Origin: Candidatus Njordarchaeota archaeon
Lineage (GTDB): Archaea > Asgardarchaeota > Njordarchaeia > Njordarchaeales > JAHKLH01
Length of the DNA stretch: 5,573 bases
Reading direction: 5' to 3'
NCBI GenBank assembly: GCA_029856635.1
Contig: JAHKLH010000112.1
Span: 1 to 5,573, forward strand
The notes under the pieces are model-generated. The model was not told the DNA's origin. It searched no databases and saw only the letters and a list, made by a program, of their open reading frames with translations. Shown here in pieces: positions 4,786-5,573 of the stretch. Every line of letters begins with the position of its first letter. The stretch's first letter is position 1. Made by a program: the position numbers and the translations under genes.

Positions 4786-5573
4786 TTAAAATACTCTCCA
4801 AGCTTTTACTAGATATTTTCTGAGCTTATTTTCGTTTATGTGAACTCCGATTCCTGCATCTTTAAATGTTTTCATTCTCCCTTTTCTTAGTTCGAAGTCT
4901 TCATCAACGATATCTTCTTTTAAATATCTTGTTGGTGGTGTTATATCTGATGCATATTTAATGTTGGGTAATGTTGCCATTGCTACTAAAACAGATCGAC
5001 CAATACCTGTTTCTAACATTCCCCCAATCCAGTTTCCAATATTATTTTGCATGCATATGTCATGAATCTTCTTCGCCTCAACTATGCCTCCAACACGTCC
5101 AGGTTTAATGTTCACTATTTTGCATGATCCAAGTTTAATTGCTGCTTTCATATTGTATATGTTCTTTATGCTTTCGTCTAAACATATTGGTGTTTTTAAG
5201 ATTTTTTGTAGCTCTGCGTGATCCGATAAGTCTTCGTAATGAAGCGGTTGTTCAATCATTATCAAATGATATTTGTCCAATTCTTTGAACATTTTTGCGT
5301 GTTCTAGTGTATAAGCACCGTTTGCATCTACTTGTAAGGGGATATCTCCAAGTTCCTTGCGAATTTTCTTGACTATTTCAACATCCCATCCAGGCTTTAT
5401 TTTGATTTTAATTCTAGCGTAATTATCTAGTTCTCTACTTATTTCATTAATTAATTCATTAACAGAACCTTTTATCCCGATGGAAACTCCGCATATTATT
5501 TCATCCTTAACTCCCACTATCATTTTCCAGAGAGGTACATTTAGGATTTTACAATAAGCATCCCAAATCGCTG
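4786..5573 (-). CDS. menC: Enolase-superfamily enzyme, MenC / N-acylamino acid racemase type, 5'-truncated
   Basis: The frame stays open to the right edge (upstream of the ATG at 5523 it reads AIWDAYCKILNVPLWK), so the true start lies outside; about 261 of some 370 residues are visible and most of the capping domain is missing. Numbering from that Met: VGVKDEIICGVSIGI (3-17) is typical of MenC. The catalytic KxK is K39/K41 in RIKIKIKPGWD. The three Mg ligands are D66 (QVDANGAY), E91 (MIEQPL) and D116 (CLDES). The second-face base is K140 (NIKPGRVGG), and GGMLETGIGR at 167-176 is the family's substrate-end motif. It would make o-succinylbenzoate for menaquinone, which would suit the nearby quinone reductase. 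Relatives with the same residues are N-acyl/N-succinyl amino acid racemases or dipeptide epimerases, so the symbol is tentative. It converges on nuoH across 29 bp. Confidence 0.8.
   Translation of the reverse strand, partial: AIWDAYCKILNVPLWKMIVGVKDEIICGVSIGIKGSVNELINEISRELDNYARIKIKIKPGWDVEIVKKIRKELGDIPLQVDANGAYTLEHAKMFKELDKYHLIMIEQPLHYEDLSDHAELQKILKTPICLDESIKNIYNMKAAIKLGSCKIVNIKPGRVGGIVEAKKIHDICMQNNIGNWIGGMLETGIGRSVLVAMATLPNIKYASDITPPTRYLKEDIVDEDFELRKGRMKTFKDAGIGVHINENKLRKYLVKAWRVF

Noticed and set aside
5521..5523. ATG at 5523 as the start of the MenC-like gene
   Set aside because: Upstream in-frame residues AIWDAYCKILNVPLWK are conserved internal enolase-superfamily sequence, so the gene continues past the right edge.

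Overview
The window is most likely archaeal chromosomal DNA from an AT-rich genome. The evidence is the gene set (a stand-alone pyrI, a RAM-only Lrp/AsnC-type protein and a MIP18-family protein, alongside a membrane-bound Nuo/Fpo-like respiratory complex), ribosome-binding sites of the GGTGAT type that match the archaeal 16S 3' end, U-tract termination, and two small RNAs with the box order of archaeal C/D guide RNAs. I cannot place the organism to phylum. A NuoA/H/J/K/N set beside a MenC-like gene would fit a quinone-respiring archaeon, but MenC homologues can also be amino-acid racemases or epimerases.

Layout. Bases 1-990 (+) hold the 3' two-thirds of nuoN, cut by the window edge. It is followed by a T7 terminator and then pyrI (1075-1572, +), which meets a small RAM-domain gene (1561-1800, -) tail to tail with a 12-bp overlap. 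The 248-bp gap 1801-2048 is not empty: its minus strand carries two tandem C/D box sRNA candidates. Next on the minus strand come a MIP18/SufT-like Fe-S assembly gene (2049-2411), nuoK (2493-2801) and nuoJ (2811-3299). A 119-bp divergent promoter region with an exact 8-bp direct repeat separates nuoJ from nuoA (3419-3733, +) and nuoH (3794-4756, +). A 29-bp convergent gap then leads to the 3' two-thirds of an enolase-superfamily gene (4786-5573, -) of the MenC/N-acylamino acid racemase type, cut by the right edge.

How the genes work together. NuoN, K, J, A and H are all membrane-arm subunits of complex I or F420H2 dehydrogenase. NuoH and NuoA line the quinone site, NuoK and NuoJ relay protons, and NuoN is an antiporter-like pump. 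The peripheral subunits (B, C, D, I) and NuoL/M are not in this window. The MIP18-family protein could help mature Fe-S clusters of such a complex, and MenC could supply menaquinone; both links are inferences from context. PyrI is the regulatory chain of aspartate carbamoyltransferase, and its partner pyrB is not adjacent.

The most notable observations are the tandem C/D sRNA pair (one guide matches the archaeal 16S rRNA segment CGUCCCUG as I remember it), the matched loss of acidic residues in NuoA and NuoH, the split nuo layout, and a perfect palindrome just upstream of pyrI. No wholly new multi-gene system is evident.
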